Of a stretch of 64,000 nt of DNA, positions 7,889 to 16,481 are shown in pieces; the stretch's first letter is position 1, and the number at the start of each line of letters is the position of its first letter. The DNA comes from Chitinophagaceae bacterium (GTDB lineage: Bacteria > Bacteroidota > Bacteroidia > Chitinophagales > Chitinophagaceae), in the NCBI GenBank assembly GCA_003168265.1, contig PMSV01000012.1, positions 289,813-353,812 on the forward strand, given 5' to 3'. The notes under the pieces were generated by a model. It was not told the origin of the DNA. It saw only the letters and a list, made by a program, of their open reading frames with translations, and did not search any database. The translations under genes were made by a program, and so were the position numbers.

Positions 7889-8830
7889 ATGAAACCTGCC
7901 AAACTCTTACTAGGTACCCTAGGGGCTTATTTTGTATTTACCTTAGTCGGCACCTCCTTCACGGCTTGCTCAAAAACTCAAACCGTTCATGACACGACTT
8001 ACCAGACGATAGTCGACACCAATTATGTGACGGTGAAGGACACTATCATCGTCAACGATACGGTCATCGTCGTGGATACTTTATTCGACCCCAACAACGG
8101 TCTGGTGGCCTATTTTAATTTTACAGGAGGTAATCTCAATGATAGCAGCGGATATGGCAACAATATCAACTTTTCCAATGCCACCCTGACCTCAGACAGG
8201 TTTGGTAATCCCGATAATGCTTATTATTTCAACGGTACTTCGACTTATATGACTGTGCCCAATAGTGCCAGCCTGAATCCAGGATCAGGCATCACTCTCT
8301 TTGCGATAGTAAAGCCTCAGGGATTCTATGAAGGCTCCTGCCATGGAAATCAGGTAATATTTAAGGGTTATGCATCTTCAGTGCAGGGCTATTATGACTT
8401 GGGCTTTTATCCTGCAAATAATGGAGTTGGTTCATGTGCCCTGTCTATAGATACTACCAAAGAGGTTTTCCAGGCCAGTTACGGAGACGATATTCCGGTG
8501 GGTTCCAATGCAGGATCAGAAGATACGTCAGGCCCATATATACAGGAAAACCAGTGGTACACGGTAGCCTTCACTTATGATGGAACCACGGCTAATTTTT
8601 ACATCGATGGTCAATTGGTGAATTCACAAGTCTATTCAGGAATAGCTTTTACTCCCAATATGGATGACCTATACCTGGGTGCAACGCCTAATCCTCCTGA
8701 TCCATATTGGCTTAACGGAGTAATTGACGAAATCCGGATTTACAATCAGGCCGTACCGCAAAAAGACCTCGGTTATCTGAGTCTTCTAAGGAACAAATAC
8801 CTTAAAGTAAAAAACAAACTGATATACTAG
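7889..8830 (+). CDS. LamG/concanavalin A-like domain lipoprotein
   Basis: 313 residues from the ATG at 7889; the longer frame from a TTG at 7862 overlaps the promoter and is rejected. The signal peptide ends in a lipobox-like GTSFTAC. Residues about 30-65 form a linker of repeated (V/I)xDT units (VDTNY, VKDTI, VNDTV, VVDTL). From about residue 68 (GLVAYFNFTGG) to near the end lies a LamG/concanavalin-like jelly roll with the typical DGTTANFYIDGQLV and NGVIDEIRIYNQA motifs. Such domains bind glycans or proteins at the cell surface; the ligand is unknown. Confidence 0.8.
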   Translation: MKPAKLLLGTLGAYFVFTLVGTSFTACSKTQTVHDTTYQTIVDTNYVTVKDTIIVNDTVIVVDTLFDPNNGLVAYFNFTGGNLNDSSGYGNNINFSNATLTSDRFGNPDNAYYFNGTSTYMTVPNSASLNPGSGITLFAIVKPQGFYEGSCHGNQVIFKGYASSVQGYYDLGFYPANNGVGSCALSIDTTKEVFQASYGDDIPVGSNAGSEDTSGPYIQENQWYTVAFTYDGTTANFYIDGQLVNSQVYSGIAFTPNMDDLYLGATPNPPDPYWLNGVIDEIRIYNQAVPQKDLGYLSLLRNKYLKVKNKLIY

Positions 8831-8881
8831 GCCAGGTTTGAGCGCAGTATTATGGCATGTGGAAACTCAGGCCATCTTATC

Positions 8882-8889
8882 TACATTTG
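8882..8889 (+). promoter_or_regulatory. Exact TAnnTTTG -7 element for the beta-lactamase
   Basis: TACATTTG, 19 bases before the ATG at 8909, matches the Bacteroidota -7 consensus exactly. No -33 TTTG at the usual spacing is seen. Confidence 0.5.
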
Positions 8890-8908
8890 CTGCCGATAAG
8901 AAAAAGAT

Positions 8909-9721
8909 ATGCTAAAAACCCTCTTTACATTATTGGTTCTGACCATTTTTCTCAATGCCTGCTCAAACAACAATGTCACAGAAGATCAGGATCTGAAAAA
9001 ATTCTTTGATTCAGCCCGGGTGAATGGCTGTTTCGGACTCTTTGACAATGGGCAGGGGGCTTTTACAATCTATAACCTGAAAAGGTACCGGGACAGTGCT
9101 TATTGCCCATTTTCCACCTTTAAGATCATGAACTCACTGATCGGCATACAGATCGGAGTGATAAAAAATGAAAAAATGGTCATCAAATGGGACAGTATAA
9201 CAAGATGGAATCCGGACTGGAACAAAGACCTGACTATGGAAGAGGCATTTAAGGTCTCTGCTGTCCCCTATTACCAGGAAGTAGCCAGGCGAATCGGAAG
9301 GGATACCATGAAAAAATGGATCGATTTGGTAGGTTACGGAAACAGAAACATCGGCGGACCTATCGATTCCTTCTGGCTGAACAACCGGCTCAAGATCACA
9401 GCCGACGAGGAACTTGGCTTGGTAAAAAAGATGTATTTCAATCAACTTCCCTTTTTTGCGAGGACGCAGGAAATCGTATCCAAAGTAATGCTCCGTGAAG
9501 ACAATTCGAACTATAAGCTAAGTTATAAGACAGGGACCGGTCACACTGAAAACGGGCGCTCTTTCGGTTGGATAGTTGGCTGGATCGAAGAAAACAAGCA
9601 CCCCTATTTCTTTGTTATGAATGTGGATTCACCAGATCCCAAAATGGACCTCAAAGAGCCCAGGATGCACCTGATCAAATCAATCTTAGTGGAATTGGGC
9701 TTTTTCAACGGGAAAAAATAG
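8909..9721 (+). CDS. Class D (OXA-type) beta-lactamase, lipoprotein
   Basis: 270 residues with lipobox FLNAC (Cys18). All class D signatures are present: Ser69-Thr-Phe-Lys72 (nucleophile Ser and the Lys that is carboxylated in OXA enzymes), Ser117-Ala-Val119, Tyr143-Gly-Asn145, Trp156 and Lys207-Thr-Gly209. Length is typical of OXA enzymes. It probably hydrolyses penicillins, and possibly other beta-lactams, in the periplasm; spectrum cannot be read from sequence. The regulatory domain of BlaR-type sensors shares this fold, but there is no membrane-sensor part or BlaI repressor here. No mobile element flanks it, so it looks intrinsic. Confidence 0.85.
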   Translation: MLKTLFTLLVLTIFLNACSNNNVTEDQDLKKFFDSARVNGCFGLFDNGQGAFTIYNLKRYRDSAYCPFSTFKIMNSLIGIQIGVIKNEKMVIKWDSITRWNPDWNKDLTMEEAFKVSAVPYYQEVARRIGRDTMKKWIDLVGYGNRNIGGPIDSFWLNNRLKITADEELGLVKKMYFNQLPFFARTQEIVSKVMLREDNSNYKLSYKTGTGHTENGRSFGWIVGWIEENKHPYFFVMNVDSPDPKMDLKEPRMHLIKSILVELGFFNGKK

Positions 9722-9817
9722 GTCGTTCTGCGCCGCTATATTAAAAAAATGATAAAGATAGCTGGCCTCTTTTTTGCAGGGCAATCTTCACTATTTTGCA
9801 AAGCAATTATATAATAT

Positions 9818-10828
9818 TTGATCAGATTTGATAACATAAGTTACTGGTGGTGCCTGACCGCTATCCCCTTTCTCGGTCTTCTGTTTTTCTTTCTCTTAAA
9901 ATGGAAAAAAACAGTCGCAGCCAGGTTGGGGGACGCCCGCCTGATTAGCTATATCACCCGTAATTTTGCAATGCCCCGTTTCATTCTCAAATTTTTATTG
10001 GTTCTAACCGCCCTGACTATAACAGTCCTGGGCATTATGAACCTGCAACTGGAAGGAAAAACGGAAACCATTCGTCGAAAAGGGGTGGACATCATGATGG
10101 TGCTGGACGTGAGTAAAAGCATGCTTGCAGAAGATATAAAACCCAGCCGCTTGGAAAGAGCCAAGCAATTATTGACCCTGCTCATGAATAAATTCGAAGA
10201 TGACCGTGTGGGTTTGGTCCTTTTCGCAGGAAGGGCCTATATGCAAATGCCCCTCACCACAGATCATAGCGCGGCCAGGATGTATATAGAGGAAGCGGGG
10301 CCTAATGCAGTTCCGACCCAGGGAACGGTCATTTCCGATGCCTTGCAAATGGCCAACCGCGCATTCGACAGCAAAGACCCTAAATACAAAGCCATCGTAT
10401 TGATATCGGATGGCGAGGACCACGATACTGATGCCGAAAAAACAGCCAGAGAAATTGCAAAGCAGGGGGTAATGATCAACACTGTCGGAATAGGTACACC
10501 TGATGGGGCGCCCATAGTGGACCCGGCCACCAATCAATTGAAAAAAGACGCAGAAGGGCAGACTGTCATATCAAAACTGAATGAAGCTGAATTGCAGAAT
10601 CTTTCAGAAATAACCAATGGGATATATATCAGGCTGGACAATATCGACGATGCATTAGCCAGTCTATCCCAGCAGCTCGACAGTGTTGAGAAAAAGTCCC
10701 TGACAGATACTGAATATGTGAATTTCAAAAGCTATTTTCAGTGGTTCCTGGCAGCGGCGCTGATCCTGTTACTTATCGAATTGATTATACCAGAACGAAA
10801 ATGGACCGGTAAATGGAATTCAGCTTAA
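9818..10828 (+). CDS. batB: BatB-type VWA domain membrane protein
   Basis: 336 residues from a TTG start (MIRFDNISYW, the usual N-terminus of this family). Two membrane helices near the N-terminus (about 12-28 and 55-75) and one near the C-terminus (about 308-326) flank a von Willebrand A domain. Its metal-binding MIDAS starts Asp97-x-Ser99-x-Ser101 (DVSKS). It is the Bacteroides aerotolerance BatA/BatB type, whose biochemical role is unsettled. It overlaps the next gene, batC, by 16 bases. The usual MoxR ATPase, DUF58, BatA and BatD genes are not next to it. Confidence 0.8.
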   Translation: MIRFDNISYWWCLTAIPFLGLLFFFLLKWKKTVAARLGDARLISYITRNFAMPRFILKFLLVLTALTITVLGIMNLQLEGKTETIRRKGVDIMMVLDVSKSMLAEDIKPSRLERAKQLLTLLMNKFEDDRVGLVLFAGRAYMQMPLTTDHSAARMYIEEAGPNAVPTQGTVISDALQMANRAFDSKDPKYKAIVLISDGEDHDTDAEKTAREIAKQGVMINTVGIGTPDGAPIVDPATNQLKKDAEGQTVISKLNEAELQNLSEITNGIYIRLDNIDDALASLSQQLDSVEKKSLTDTEYVNFKSYFQWFLAAALILLLIELIIPERKWTGKWNSA

Positions 10829-11469
10829 ATAAAATATTATTCCTGATCCCGCTTTTTCTCGCCGGGCAACTCAATGCCCAAAAAGAAAATGTGGCCATCA
10901 AAAAAGGCAATCGCTTATACAAAGAACAAAAATTCGATGAATCCCAGAAACAATACCGTCAGGCGCTGGACCAATCTCCCGGCAATCCCTCTGCCAATTA
11001 TAACCTAGGCAATGCCCAATTCAGGAAGAATAGTTTTGACGACGCAAATAAATCCTATGATCAGGCCATCGCTAACGCGATGGAAGATTCCATGCTCAGA
11101 GAACAAAGTTTTTATAATAAAGGTGTAGCTGCTTCCAAACAACAAAAACTAGAGGAAAGCATCGATGACTGGAAACAGGCATTGAAGCTAAATTCCTCGG
11201 ATGAAGAAGCCCGTGAAAACCTCGAAAAAGCCCTCCGGGAATTGAAAAACAAGCAGCAACAACAAAATAAAGACAAGAAAAATAACCAGCAGAAAAAAGA
11301 TCAGGACAAAAAAAACCAGCAGGACCAAAACCAGCAGCCAAAAAGCAAATTGAACAAACAGCAGGTAGAACAATTGCTCAAAGCCTTGCAGCAAAAAGAA
11401 AAAGACGTGCAGGAGAAAATGAATCAAAATAAAGTGCGTTCCCTCTCCCAGCCTGAAAAGGACTGGTAA
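10813..11469 (+). CDS. batC: BatC-type TPR protein
   Basis: 218 residues with a signal peptide (FLIPLFLAGQLNAQ). Residues about 28-125 hold tetratricopeptide repeats (GNRLYKEQKFDESQKQYRQA; NPSANYNLGNAQFRK; SFYNKGVAASKQ). Residues about 135-190 are a low-complexity Gln/Lys/Asn-rich tail. This is the typical BatC/BatE layout. The overlap with batB implies translational coupling and a shared periplasmic complex. The tail is of variable length in this family. Confidence 0.75.
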   Translation: MEFSLNKILFLIPLFLAGQLNAQKENVAIKKGNRLYKEQKFDESQKQYRQALDQSPGNPSANYNLGNAQFRKNSFDDANKSYDQAIANAMEDSMLREQSFYNKGVAASKQQKLEESIDDWKQALKLNSSDEEARENLEKALRELKNKQQQQNKDKKNNQQKKDQDKKNQQDQNQQPKSKLNKQQVEQLLKALQQKEKDVQEKMNQNKVRSLSQPEKDW

Positions 11470-11484
11470 GAATTTTCTTTCGCT

Positions 11485-11492
11485 TAACTTTA
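11485..11492 (+). promoter_or_regulatory. Near-consensus -7 element for ispG
   Basis: TAACTTTA differs from TAnnTTTG only at the last base and lies 20 bases before the ATG of ispG, in the 43-base gap after batC. Confidence 0.4.
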
Positions 11493-11512
11493 CCTCCAGA
11501 TTTACATCATCC

Positions 11513-13477
11513 ATGCAACTCTACGCAGAATCCCTCACAGAGTACAAAAGACTAAAGACCAGGGAGGTCAGTGTCGGCGACCTATCCCTTGGCAATTTTC
11601 AACCCATTCGCGTTCAAACTATGACCACTACCGATACCATGGATACGGTGGCAACTGTCGAACAATCCATACGCTGCATTCAGGCAGGAGCCGAACTGAT
11701 CAGGATAACTGCCCCAAGTAAGAAGGAAGCCGAGAACCTCCGACCGATCAAAGACGAACTCAGAAAAAGAGGTTACAACACCCCATTGGTTGCAGACATT
11801 CATTTCACTCCCAATGCTGCCGAAATCGCAGCCAGGATCGTAGAAAAAGTCAGGATCAATCCCGGTAACTATATTGATAAGAAAAAATTTGAATTCATAG
11901 AATACGACGATGCTGCTTATCGGGAGGAGATTGAACGGATCAGGGATCGTTTTACGCCACTGATACGGATCTGTAAAGAATATGGAACAGCCATGCGCAT
12001 CGGCACCAATCATGGATCACTGAGTGACAGGATCATGAGCCGTTATGGAGACACAGCTCTTGGGATGGTAGAAAGCGCGATGGAATTCCTCCGTGTTGCC
12101 CGGAGCGAAAATTATCATCAGATCGTCCTGAGCATGAAATCAAGCAATCCCCAGGTCATGGTCCAGGCCTATCGCCTGTTAATCCGGCAGATGAACGAGG
12201 AATTTGCGGAATGCTATCCCTTGCATCTGGGTGTAACTGAGGCTGGGGATGGAGAAGACGGCCGGATCAAATCGGCTATTGGCATCGGATCACTTTTAGA
12301 AGACGGTATCGGTGATACGATCCGGGTTTCACTGACAGAAGATCCTGAATTTGAGATACCGGTCTGCCGGGACCTGGTCAGAAGATATCAAGCTTCCACC
12401 AGCCCTGAAAAGCCCTCCCGACTCAATTTGCCTTATTCCCCATTTGAATACAAAAGAAGGATTAGTGACCCAGTATTGCAGATTGGAGGTCTCCATGTTC
12501 CCGTAGTCATTGCAGATTTCAGCAGGGAGAAAAATATCAGCCGGGAAGTCCTGAAATCCATCGGCTATAATTATGAAGTCTCTTTAGACAAGTGGTTAAT
12601 AGGTGAAGCGGCAGCAGATTTCATTTATGTTGGGAACAAAAAAATAAATTTCCCCCTTCCCGGAACCCTATCAGTGATCTGCGATCATGAAATAGTCGAC
12701 GAAGATTATCTACCGATCATCGATGAAACGGAACTCCCGGGATTTCCACAAGACGTTGGCAAGACTCTTTTTGTGCGGATTAAGCTGGAAAACCTCGATA
12801 ACCAAAAAACCATCGAATTAATACGAAACCGGAAAAAGCTTGTTCTTTGCCTTAGCTCAGGTGCATCCAACGGCATGCAATTAGTGAGAAACTTCATTGC
12901 GGAGCTAATGGAATCAGGTATTCAGTACCCCCTGATCCTGGAAGTGGAAAGCAATCACATTACCATCGAAGAACAGCTCATCCACTTCTCTGCCGAAGCA
13001 GGGTCCTTATTTCTTGATGGCCTGGGCGACGGAATCTGGCTGCGAAACCATAACCCGATAGAATCGATCCTTAATTCCAAATTGAACGGAAGAACCTATC
13101 TCCCCGCAGGCAACAATCATCAGTTCCTCAATAATACTTCTTTTTCCATCCTGCAGGCGAGCCGGATACGAATATCGAAAACAGAATACATTTCCTGTCC
13201 TTCCTGCGGCAGGACCCTTTTCGAATTGCAGGAAACCACAGCCAGGATCCGTGCAGTCACAAATCATCTGAAAGGTTTGAAAATTGCCATCATGGGATGT
13301 ATCGTAAATGGACCAGGCGAGATGGCTGATGCCGATTTTGGATATGTCGGAAGCGGACCGGGGAAAATCACATTGTATAGGGGAAAAGAAATCGTAAAAA
13401 GAAATATCCCCAGTGAGATTGCCGTGCAGGAACTCCTGCAACTAATAAAGGAAAACGAAGCCTGGTTTGAACCTTAA
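11513..13477 (+). CDS. ispG: 4-hydroxy-3-methylbut-2-enyl diphosphate synthase, long form
   Basis: 654 residues. IspG (GcpE) converts methylerythritol cyclodiphosphate to HMBPP in the MEP isoprenoid pathway, using a [4Fe-4S] cluster. The three cluster ligands are visible: Cys562 and Cys565 (CPSCGR) and Cys596 in CIVNGPGE, whose Glu603 completes the site. The N-terminal TIM barrel begins about residue 15 (VGDLSLGNFQPIRVQTMT). The ~250-residue insertion between barrel and cluster domain is the long form known from Bacteroidota, Chlamydiae and plants. Its stop lies 3 bases from the end of the convergent galK. Confidence 0.93.
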   Translation: MQLYAESLTEYKRLKTREVSVGDLSLGNFQPIRVQTMTTTDTMDTVATVEQSIRCIQAGAELIRITAPSKKEAENLRPIKDELRKRGYNTPLVADIHFTPNAAEIAARIVEKVRINPGNYIDKKKFEFIEYDDAAYREEIERIRDRFTPLIRICKEYGTAMRIGTNHGSLSDRIMSRYGDTALGMVESAMEFLRVARSENYHQIVLSMKSSNPQVMVQAYRLLIRQMNEEFAECYPLHLGVTEAGDGEDGRIKSAIGIGSLLEDGIGDTIRVSLTEDPEFEIPVCRDLVRRYQASTSPEKPSRLNLPYSPFEYKRRISDPVLQIGGLHVPVVIADFSREKNISREVLKSIGYNYEVSLDKWLIGEAAADFIYVGNKKINFPLPGTLSVICDHEIVDEDYLPIIDETELPGFPQDVGKTLFVRIKLENLDNQKTIELIRNRKKLVLCLSSGASNGMQLVRNFIAELMESGIQYPLILEVESNHITIEEQLIHFSAEAGSLFLDGLGDGIWLRNHNPIESILNSKLNGRTYLPAGNNHQFLNNTSFSILQASRIRISKTEYISCPSCGRTLFELQETTARIRAVTNHLKGLKIAIMGCIVNGPGEMADADFGYVGSGPGKITLYRGKEIVKRNIPSEIAVQELLQLIKENEAWFEP

Positions 13478-13480
13478 AGA

Positions 13481-14638
13481 TCAATCCTCCTTTCTCGCCC
13501 CATCCTCCAGGCTCACGATATAAGCCGGCGGAATAATTCCAAATTTTTTCTCATAAAGCCCCGGAATCTCGGATAAAAATCCGGGTATTGATTCACTCCT
13601 GACAATATGAATAGTACAACCGCCAAAACCACCTCCCATTTGTCTGGATCCCATCACGCCCTCCAATTCAGCAGAAGCATCCACCAAAAAGTCAGACTCC
13701 TCGCAACTCACCGCATAGTCTCTTCTCAATCCTTCGTGACTAAGAAACATGAGCTTTCCGAAGGAAGAAAGGTCGCCTTGCCTTAGAAACTGGCACCCCC
13801 TTTGCAGCCTGGCATTTTCTCCAATTACATAAAAACAGCGTTTATAAACCGTTTCTTCCAGCTCGTCACGATGACTTTCAAGTTGTTTTAGGTTCAGATC
13901 CCGCAGAGACCTTATATTCGACCTGATTTCCGGAAAGAAACGGCGCAGGGCATCCACCCCTTCCTCACATTGCTGCCTCCTCAGGTTATATTCAGAACTG
14001 GCCAGCTCATGACTCACCATAGTATTGACAAGGACGATCTGATAGCCTGGAAAATCAAAAGGGATATATTCATAATCCATGCTTCTGCAATCCAGTTTAA
14101 TCAAATGACCCCTCTTTCCATGTAAACTGGTGAACTCGTCCATGATCCCGCATTTGACACCAGCAAATTGGTGTTCGGTTTGCTGCCCCATCAACGCCAA
14201 AGACATCCGGGACTCCTTCCAACCGAAATAGTCATTTAGTGCAAACCCAAAAGCGGAACAAAGAGCAGCCGAGGAACTCATCCCCGCTCCCAAAGGAACG
14301 TCCCCGTCCACGACCAGGTCAAGGCCCTTTAGCTCATAGCCCTTGCCGCGAAACTGCTCCAGCATCCCGAGCAAATAAGTTGCCCAACCCTTTATCGGTC
14401 GGATATCCCCAAGTTCGAAAATAAAGCGTTCTCCATATTGGCGGGCAAAAACCCTAAGAACATCCATCCCGTTTTCCGCGATGCCAACATAAATTTTTTT
14501 GTCAACGGCTCCAGGCAAAACAAAGCCCTCATTGTAATCTGTATGTTCTCCGATCAAATTTATTCTGCCTGGGGAAGAATAAAGCCGGGGGGCTTTACCA
14601 AATTGTTCCAGAAACAAGGCCTTAATATCTGCGAGCAT
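13481..14638 (-). CDS. galK: Galactokinase
   Basis: 385 residues, the normal length of GalK. It phosphorylates galactose at O1 in the Leloir pathway. The galactokinase signature near the N-terminus (GRINLIGEHTDYNEG), the GHMP ATP-binding loop (PLGAGMSSSAAL) and the C-terminal GHMP motif (MGGGFGGCTI) are all present. It is divergent from the aldose 1-epimerase gene, and the 44-base gap carries a full consensus promoter for galK. Confidence 0.95.
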   Translation of the reverse strand: MLADIKALFLEQFGKAPRLYSSPGRINLIGEHTDYNEGFVLPGAVDKKIYVGIAENGMDVLRVFARQYGERFIFELGDIRPIKGWATYLLGMLEQFRGKGYELKGLDLVVDGDVPLGAGMSSSAALCSAFGFALNDYFGWKESRMSLALMGQQTEHQFAGVKCGIMDEFTSLHGKRGHLIKLDCRSMDYEYIPFDFPGYQIVLVNTMVSHELASSEYNLRRQQCEEGVDALRRFFPEIRSNIRSLRDLNLKQLESHRDELEETVYKRCFYVIGENARLQRGCQFLRQGDLSSFGKLMFLSHEGLRRDYAVSCEESDFLVDASAELEGVMGSRQMGGGFGGCTIHIVRSESIPGFLSEIPGLYEKKFGIIPPAYIVSLEDGARKED

Positions 14639-14670
14639 TTTTAGGGAAGATTTTTATCTACATTAGCGTA

Positions 14671-14702
14671 CAAATTTATCTGATGCGTTTCTCAATATCA
14701 AA
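14671..14702 (-). promoter_or_regulatory. Full consensus Bacteroidota promoter for galK
   Basis: On the minus strand, TTTG (14702-14699), 20 bases, then TAAATTTG (14678-14671): both boxes match TTTG-N19-21-TAnnTTTG exactly. The -33 box lies inside the start of the divergent epimerase gene (ATG at 14683), so the two transcripts must interfere or share control. On the plus strand a weaker TACATTAG (14659-14666) could serve the epimerase. Confidence 0.65.
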
Positions 14703-15654
14703 CAGGATAGAAAATAATCTAAAGCTCATTGTTCTGCATGACCTTAAATTAAAGACAGAAGTTGCCATTCTTCCTGAGTTGGGAGCATCCCTTCATGCTT
14801 TCAGGATATCTTCTAAATCCGGGCCCCTCAATATCGTAGATAATTATCAATCAGCGGAGGAAGCAGAAAAAATCCTCGACCGAAGTTACAAGAGCTCCAA
14901 ACTCTCCCCCTTCACCTGCCGGATCGCGAATGGCAAATATCGTTTTGCCAACCGGGACCTCGAATTCCATAAAAAATTTCCCGATGGATCTGCAATTCAT
15001 GGATTGTTATTCAATAAAATTTTTTTAGTTGCAGAACAAATCAGCGGCGAAGACAGGGCTGCCGTCCGGCTATCCTATGTTTATGAGCGGGATGATCCCG
15101 CCTATCCATTTGATTATCGGTGCGAGATCAGCTACAGCCTGGAGCCTGAAAATCGCCTGACTCTCCAAACCCTTATCTTCAATTTAGGTGAATCTGAAAT
15201 TCCGATTGCAGACGGCTGGCATCCCTATTTCAGCCTGGGATCAAAAATCGATGACTGTGAATTACAGTTTTCTGCAGGCAGCATGCTGGAATTCGACGGT
15301 CACCTCATTCCTACGGGAAACCTCTACGATTACAATCTGTTCAGGGATTCCACCCAGATTGGGCAGATAAACTTAGACAACTGCTTCCTGCCCTCCCTGC
15401 ACAATGAATCCCCATTATGCCGTTTATACAATCCCTCAAATGGAATAGAACTCCTTTTCTATACTGACGGCTCCTATCCCTTCTTGCAAATTTTTACCCC
15501 GGATTCACGTCAGAGCATCGCGATCGAGAACCTGAGCGGAGCCCCGGATTGCTTCAACAACGGCATGGGGCTTGTCTTACTGGCGCCCAATTCCTCTAAA
15601 ACATTTAGCGTGATCTATCAGGTTAGGATAAATGAAAAAGCTAACTTGCTCTAA
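14683..15654 (+). CDS. Aldose 1-epimerase family protein
   Basis: 323 residues with the beta-sandwich pattern of galactose mutarotase: FTCRIANGKYRF near residue 80, GSAIHGLL with the conserved His at about 107, DGWHPYFSLG with the second His at about 182, and a C-terminal acidic segment (IAIENLSGAPDCFN) holding the catalytic Glu. It interconverts alpha and beta hexose anomers, feeding galactokinase next door. It could equally act on another hexose, since the family is broad. No signal peptide, so cytoplasmic. Confidence 0.85.
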   Translation: MRFSISNRIENNLKLIVLHDLKLKTEVAILPELGASLHAFRISSKSGPLNIVDNYQSAEEAEKILDRSYKSSKLSPFTCRIANGKYRFANRDLEFHKKFPDGSAIHGLLFNKIFLVAEQISGEDRAAVRLSYVYERDDPAYPFDYRCEISYSLEPENRLTLQTLIFNLGESEIPIADGWHPYFSLGSKIDDCELQFSAGSMLEFDGHLIPTGNLYDYNLFRDSTQIGQINLDNCFLPSLHNESPLCRLYNPSNGIELLFYTDGSYPFLQIFTPDSRQSIAIENLSGAPDCFNNGMGLVLLAPNSSKTFSVIYQVRINEKANLL

Positions 15655-15663
15655 AATTTTCTC

Positions 15664-16440
15664 ATGAAATTTCGGAAACTTGGACTATCCTTTCTGTTTA
15701 TCTTATTCCTGAGCAGTTGCGTTCAGATAGATGAAGAAGTCACCATCAACAAAGACGGAAGTGGTATATGGACAATGAAAATGGACATGAGCCAGCTTCT
15801 TGAGCTTATGGCCAATATGGTTGGAAAGGATGAGATGGCAAAACAGATGCCGACTAAAAAGATGGACACGATAATTTACTTCAAAAGTTTTGTCGATACT
15901 TCAGGCTCCCTATCCGCTGAAAAGAAAAAGGTCTTGCGTAATGGAGAATTGTCCCTTCGCGCAAACCTCGACTCGAGCATGCTTAAAACGGAAATGAAAT
16001 TCCCTTTCAAAAGCGTGGCTGAATGGCAAACCATTTACAATTCAGTCGGAGACAGTTCCATGGGTATGGGAAACATGTTTAAGAGTCTGGGGGCCGGAGG
16101 CAATGATTCCCAGCTTGGTCAGGCTGGCCAGGGTCCCGACCCGGGGCAAATCAATTCGCTGTATCGTCTGACTTGCAGGAATGGATATATTTCGAGGACC
16201 CTGAATCAGGAAAAATTTCAGGCCCTGAAGCAAAGCCCTGAATTTGATCAAATGAAACAAGCGGGACAAGGAGGCATGGAGATCCCTTATACCATCACGA
16301 TTCATCTGCCACGGCCAGTCAAAAAGCTGAGCAATACTTTTGCAAAGACTTCAGAAGATAAGAAAACAGTCACCTTGAAATACAGCCTCTCGGATATGTT
16401 GGATCATCCGGAAAGATTTGAATACACGATCGAATATTGA
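15664..16440 (+). CDS. Hypothetical lipoprotein
   Basis: 258 residues with a clear lipobox (LFLSSC, Cys about 19). The mature start VQIDEEVTINKDGSG and the C-terminal YTITIHLPRPVKKLSN resemble LppM-type beta-rich lipoproteins, in which a short repeated strand carries a 'NKDGSG' turn. The centre is Met/Gly/Gln-rich (about 110-165). Function unknown. It follows the epimerase gene by 9 bases and may share its transcript. Confidence 0.65.
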   Translation: MKFRKLGLSFLFILFLSSCVQIDEEVTINKDGSGIWTMKMDMSQLLELMANMVGKDEMAKQMPTKKMDTIIYFKSFVDTSGSLSAEKKKVLRNGELSLRANLDSSMLKTEMKFPFKSVAEWQTIYNSVGDSSMGMGNMFKSLGAGGNDSQLGQAGQGPDPGQINSLYRLTCRNGYISRTLNQEKFQALKQSPEFDQMKQAGQGGMEIPYTITIHLPRPVKKLSNTFAKTSEDKKTVTLKYSLSDMLDHPERFEYTIEY

Positions 16441-16481
16441 TACCGGATGGCTGTTGACTCAATATTCCCTATTTTTATTTC

